Translations under genes and position numbers: made by a program
Source of the DNA: Holothuria scabra
Lineage: Eukaryota; Echinodermata; Holothuroidea; Aspidochirotida; Holothuriidae
Assembly: GCA_037179385.1 (NCBI GenBank)
Contig: CM074187.1
Location: 7,192,001-7,256,000, forward strand
Direction of reading: 5' to 3'
DNA: 64,000 bases
Shown: positions 39,801-45,800 of the stretch, one piece after another
Numbering within the stretch: the stretch's first letter is position 1
How the letters are laid out: the number at the start of each line of letters is the position of its first letter
Notes under the pieces: generated by a model
What the model was told of the DNA's origin: nothing
Database searches by the model: none
Seen by the model: the letters and a program-made list of their open reading frames with translations, nothing else

Positions 39801-42800
39801 AGGTCAAAGGTCATTTGGGGTCATGAGAGGTCAAAAGGTGAAAACTTCGTAAACAGGATAACTCAAGAACGGTACATGTGACTATGCTCATATTTGGTGT
39901 GTGGGTTGGTCATATTGAGTAGATGATCCGTATCGATTTTCGTGGAGGTCAAAGGTCATTTGGGGTCACGAGAGGTCAAAAGGTAAATTCCTTAGAAATT
40001 GCTTGTAAACACAGTATCTCAAGAAGGGTAATTGTGACTAATCTCACATTTATTGTGTGGATTGGTCATATTTAGCAGATGATCCCTATTGATTTTCCCA
40101 AAGGTCAAAGTTCATTTGGAGTCGGCATGTTCAAAGCCTGACAAGCTTTCCTTCACAGTCTTTCAAGAAAGGTCACTTGTAGGGTCCTGTAACTTGTCAT
40201 GTAGATGGCACATAGTGAATACATGGTCCCAGAAGTTTTTGGTGGAGGTCAAATGTCATTAGGGTTCACGACGGGCAACGGGGATCTCAATGTAGGAAGA
40301 TTCGATGCCTTGCATGTGTACTTTGTGGGCACATTATGGAGCCCTGTTAATTGAAAAACATTGCAAAGCAATGTCAATGTGAAAAAAGGCCTTACATTTC
40401 AGCAGCAAGGAATCACTAAGCCTTTTGGCTTTCTGGTTTGTTGTTATGCTACAATCCTGGACAAAATTATTTGGGGCAAACCCCTATGCCCAATCTCAGT
40501 GCTGGTTTCAAGAGCAAAAAAAATTTCTCACTTAAGCTTAAAGTGCACTCTTCTTTTTCTCAACATTGAATAAGGGGGTTGAGGGGAAAGTATGCTTAAA
40601 ATATGCAGCTGGTTCAGATGAGTTCCAATAATTATGTCCAGTATTGTTGATTGATAGGTAGGTAACGTTAAGCATCTATCAAGTTTATATCTGGTTCAAA
40701 CCCTCTCCTTTAGTTGGTTCTTATGACAGATTGGTAAAACCATTGACATATTCCCCTTCCCCTCCCCCTCCCTTCATGTAGGGGGGAAGAAGACATAAGC
40801 TACAAGTACAATGAAATTATAATGATGGTGTGTTATTGCTGGGAAAGAAGCAATTTTGTTCACAAAGGGGTACACATCACTCTTTGTTTATAGTTCAATG
40901 GACAAGCAATGAGAAGAGATTTTAAAACTTTGCTTAGTGCATAACCTACTTACAAGACTGTGTCATAAATGCTGAGGAAATACACACGATGTAAGCCTTA
41001 TAAAGTCAAAATGTCACACCTAAAGACAGAAAAAATAACTATACATATGAACCAGCAAAAAATGAAAATATGTCTGAAGGCAAAAAATACACCTTAGACT
41101 TATATTGTTTTGAATTATAGTAGTTGCATTCCAGTTTTAGATATTGGCAGTTGATAGAAACATGTATCATTTGATAATGTTAAATGAGCCAATAACATTT
41201 GCTTTCATGTTGATTGCAGTTGAACCAACAAAGGACAAACCCTTCCACAAATCATTGTGAAAATAACCTGTGGCTAAATTATTCCCTACCTGTCATGTGT
41301 CTTGATATTGCCAGAAACCACAAGGGGGTGTAGAAAGATTGTAGGGAGGCAAAGTTACTTTTTCTCAGAAGTTCTGTAACACTCCTTTCAAAAATATAGG
41401 TGGTTGTTGTCTAGGACACAAAACATCCATTTTAAGTAAAAGAAAGAAAAATGGTGTGCCCTTAAATCTTTTGATCCATCAGTAAATAATATTTAACTGG
41501 TTCACACATAATGAGAATCAAATGATGTTTAATGGTCAGATTTTGTTTCATATCTCAAGTTTTTACAACCTTCTGGTTCAATCTAGCGTCATCCTCAGTT
41601 TTTGGTTTCGATGAAAAGAGAAACCTATGCATTCATGATGGCGTGTGTGTGTATGTATGTGTGTATGTGCGTGTGTGTGTTTGGGTGTGTGTGTGTGTTT
41701 GTGACACTTTGCTTGTTTACACGATATCTTAAGAAGGGAAGATCTGACAATTCTCAAACTTGGTACACAGATACCCCATACTGAGAGAAAGAACCCTATT
41801 TATTTTGGTGGAGGTCAAAGGTCATCTGGGGTCACAGGGGGTCAAAACCCGAAATCCTTGTTTACACAATATCTCAAGATAGAAAACTTGGATTAATTTA
41901 AAACTTGATACGTTGATGCGTTATGATGTAAGGTAGAACCCTATTGATTTTGGTGGAGGTCAAAGGTCATTTGGGGTCACAGGGGGTCAAACCCCGAAAT
42001 CCTTGTTTACACCATATCTCATGGTACGAAAATTGGATTAATTTCAAACTTGATATGTTGATGCGTTATGATGTAAGAAAGGACCCTTTTGATTTTGGTG
42101 GAGGTCAAAGGTCATTTGAGGTCACATGGGGTCACACCCCGAAATCCTTGTTTACACTATATCGCAAGGTAGGAAACTTGGATTCATTCAAACTTGATAT
42201 GTTGATGCATTATGATGTAAGGAAGAACCCTATTGATTTTGGTGGAGGCCAAAGGTCATTTGGGGTCACGTGGGGTCAAACCCTGAAATCCTTGTTTACA
42301 CTATATCGCAAGGTAGGAAACTTGGATTCATTTCAAACGTGATATGTTGATGCGTTATGATGTGAGAAAGAACCCGATGTATTTTCGTGAGAGTCAAAGG
42401 TCATTTGGGGTCACATGGGGTCAAACCCTGAAATTCTTGTTTACACTCTATCGCAAGGTAGGAAACTTGGATTCATTTCAAACTTGATATGTTGATGCGT
42501 TATAATGTAAGGAAGAACCCTATTGATTTTGGTGGAGGTCAAAGGTTATTTGGGGCCACATGGGGTCAAACCCAGAGATCCTTGTTTACACGATATCTCA
42601 TGGTAGGAAATTTGGATTCATTTCAAACTTGGTATGTTGATGCGTTATGATGTAAGAAAGAACCCTATTGATTTTGGTGGAGGTCTAAGGTCATTTGGGG
42701 TCAAAGGGGGTCAAACTCCGAAAACCTGTATCGGACAGCTCAAGGTACGAAACGTGGATGTTTTTCACAATTAGTGTGTGTATGAGTTATGGTGAGTTGA

Positions 42801-45800
42801 AAGTACTGTACCTGTTGTTTTTTGTGGAGGTCAATGGCCATCTGGTATCACCTGGCATCAAACTCTGTAAACCTTGTTGGCAGAATATCTTAAGGCACAG
42901 TAGAAATTTGGCTTTTTGAATATAGAAGTGTTTTGGTTAAAAGAAAAACCAGTTACTTACAGGTTGAGTCAAAGGTCACTTTGGGTCACCAGTTGTTACA
43001 ACAAATGTAGCATTTTATTGAAAAGATCATGTATGTATCATCGAAACCTCAATGCATTTTTGCATTCTGGTTTTTTTTTTTTATTGTGGGTCATTGCATT
43101 GTTTTCCTTTCGGATTGCTCATGTGGAGAATCACAAACAGTGGCAGTAGATGTCATTTTTAAAGTTTTTGGTATGACTCAACCTGAGAATCAAACCCACA
43201 CCTTCAGTGTGAAAACTCTACTGTACCACTAGACCACACACACAGCTAACTCAATCTGTTGAAAGAGGATTCCAGTATATAACATTTTCAGTGGGGACTC
43301 GCTTTAAAGTTACACTTCTCCGACTAAAGGTATAAAGATATATTCAGCCTCTTTTGGGTGACTATTGAGTAAGATTCCCAGTTGTGAGATTATTCAAAAT
43401 TTGTTCTGAATAAGTTTCCCCAAACATTTTACTGGAAAAAGAAATTAGGTTTAAATCTGGTTCTCAGAAATATTTAGTTACTCTCAACTCCTCCCTGAAA
43501 TGGTGCAACTTTGGAAATTTTAAACATATAATTTCCAGGAAAGGTTCAATTTGATTTGTGAAACTGGAACCTAATACAAGGATTCTGGTGAACTATGCCT
43601 GCAATACTAGTGTGCCGTTTTTGAGTTCTGAGAAGTTGAACTTAAAACATTTTGTACCCAAGTTAAGTTAATTGAAGCAAGTCTGAATGATATAATTGAT
43701 TCTCAAAGTCTCATAAAAAGAACTGTCTCCCATGGAAAGAAGGAAAACATTTTACTGTCATCATAGGGAACTGGTCATGTTTAAATGATCATGGTAAAAA
43801 ATAAAGTATTTTTTTATGAGGGCAGAGGTTTGGGGTTTGGGATGAAAGTGGGAGGATGGAGGAAGGTAAAAACCCCCCTTCAACCCTTCAACCAACCTTC
43901 ATCACAGCTGGACAAAGTACTTTAGGAGATAGCTCATATTTAACTAATGAATTATTTGAAGTGTTAGTTTTCATTGCAACCATTTGTTCATTATAGCAGG
44001 AAGTAGTTAAAGTGTGTGATTGCTGTCATATTCAAAGGGGATCTCCCCTTCATTTAATACTACTTAACACAAAGTTGTGTTCATGTTATCGCATACAATT
44101 ATATGCCAAAGGCTCCTCCTACTTTAACAGATCCACATGTTGGGGGTTTCCCCTCCATTGTAGGTTGAAAATGTTGTGTGTATATCAGTCATAGCCATAC
44201 TGTGAAAGTTGCTGCTAACAAAGTAATCCTACTATTACTAATAGCTTTATAAAACTTTGTGCCTTCTGGAGGTGTATACCTGTGAAACCGAGTGTAATAA
44301 AATTTCTATTACTTGGATGAAAAGTGAAACCAGCTTTTGGAAAGGTCACCTGTCATCAGGGAAATATTGACATGAATGTTATAACTACAAGTTAGAACAG
44401 AAGTATTTCATGTAAATGACTTGATACAAATTGAGTGTTCTTTACTTTCTCCCCAAATTAAGTACGACACATTCTGATGTATGTTTAAAGGGAAATATTG
44501 TGAATAAAATGCTCCAACAAAGAGTACAAATAAAATGGCTCAGACACTGTCCAACAATTCAGTCTTAAACATAAACCCCAGCAATAGCTACATCTCTTCA
44601 AAATACTTTGCGCCAGAAGAGCCATGGACATTGCATCATTTGAAATGTTGAAAGTTTGGGGGAACAAATTATTCTTGAGCAACAAGCAACTGAATTTCTG
44701 CCTGTGGGAAACTTACTTCTTGAAAAGAAGGCTACCATACTGCCTTATTTTGGATAATTTGTTGTACCCTGTGTCAATAAATATTGGTTTTAAAAGGACG
44801 AATTTTTCTTGCCGAACAAACACAATATTTCCCTTTAAATTCAGAGTGTGATGTCACTCAGTATTAGGTGGCAGTTGATTGATGCTATGCATAGTAACCA
44901 ATGAATGCTGTTCAAAAGTTCTAGTACCATCAAGTTTCCAGGCCAAAAATAGAATTGGATTGTAGAGAATAAGAAGATAAAAACAAAACACACTTTTAAT
45001 CCGATCTCTTGATAGATCATAATATTTACAAACCTTGAAACAACTGGAAATCCTTCTCGGCAAGGATAGCAGTCTATAATGAAATATCTGTAGGTATCAT
45101 GAATGTATGCTATGAGTGGTCAATTAAAGGGCTTGTGATTGAGTGTACGCATAATAGTCAGATTTGCTATTAAATGGGGTGTGCAATTGCCACTTATTGG
45201 AGGTGGAATTGGCAATTCAGTGGGGTTGGATATAGGAGGGGTGTAACCTTTTAGTTAACTGTTTACCATTTCCCTTGAAATTTTCCAAAATTTACTGAAA
45301 CATCACTTTTAATGACCCTTTTGTAAACTTCTCTCAAACCAGTTCAACAAAGTATATATGCTTAAAATGCTTTGCAGGTAGAAAACAGACGTCACATTTG
45401 TGACCGTTATTGCTCAGTTTTTTCACCCTTAGCACTCTTGGTGAAATGCATTTTGGGAGACTACTGATGCTGGCCTGCACAGAGCGAAAACCGACACCTG
45501 TTAAAAATGTCAATAGTTCTTATTTATTGTGTTAAGTAATTGAGTTGTTTGTCAATTGAAGAAAAATAGAAAGTTAAATATTCAAAAGAAACTTCAATAA
45601 TAGATGGCAACTGTCAGGGTCTTCATCATAACCTTTTTGAGAAAATCCAAGGAGTGAGAGCTCACTTGTGAAGTTTCGACCTGCACATTTTCCGTCTTCA
45701 AGGTGAGAATATGTTGAAATGTCATTTTAAAGAAAGAGAACAAATAATATTTCCAAAAGAAATTGGCAGCTTTCTTGTTGTCCTCTTTTCATCACTAAAA

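Noticed and set aside
36247..43005. CRISPR-like array
   Set aside because: Units are about 150 bp with no short repeat and unique-spacer pattern, and the sequence is plainly from an animal genome.
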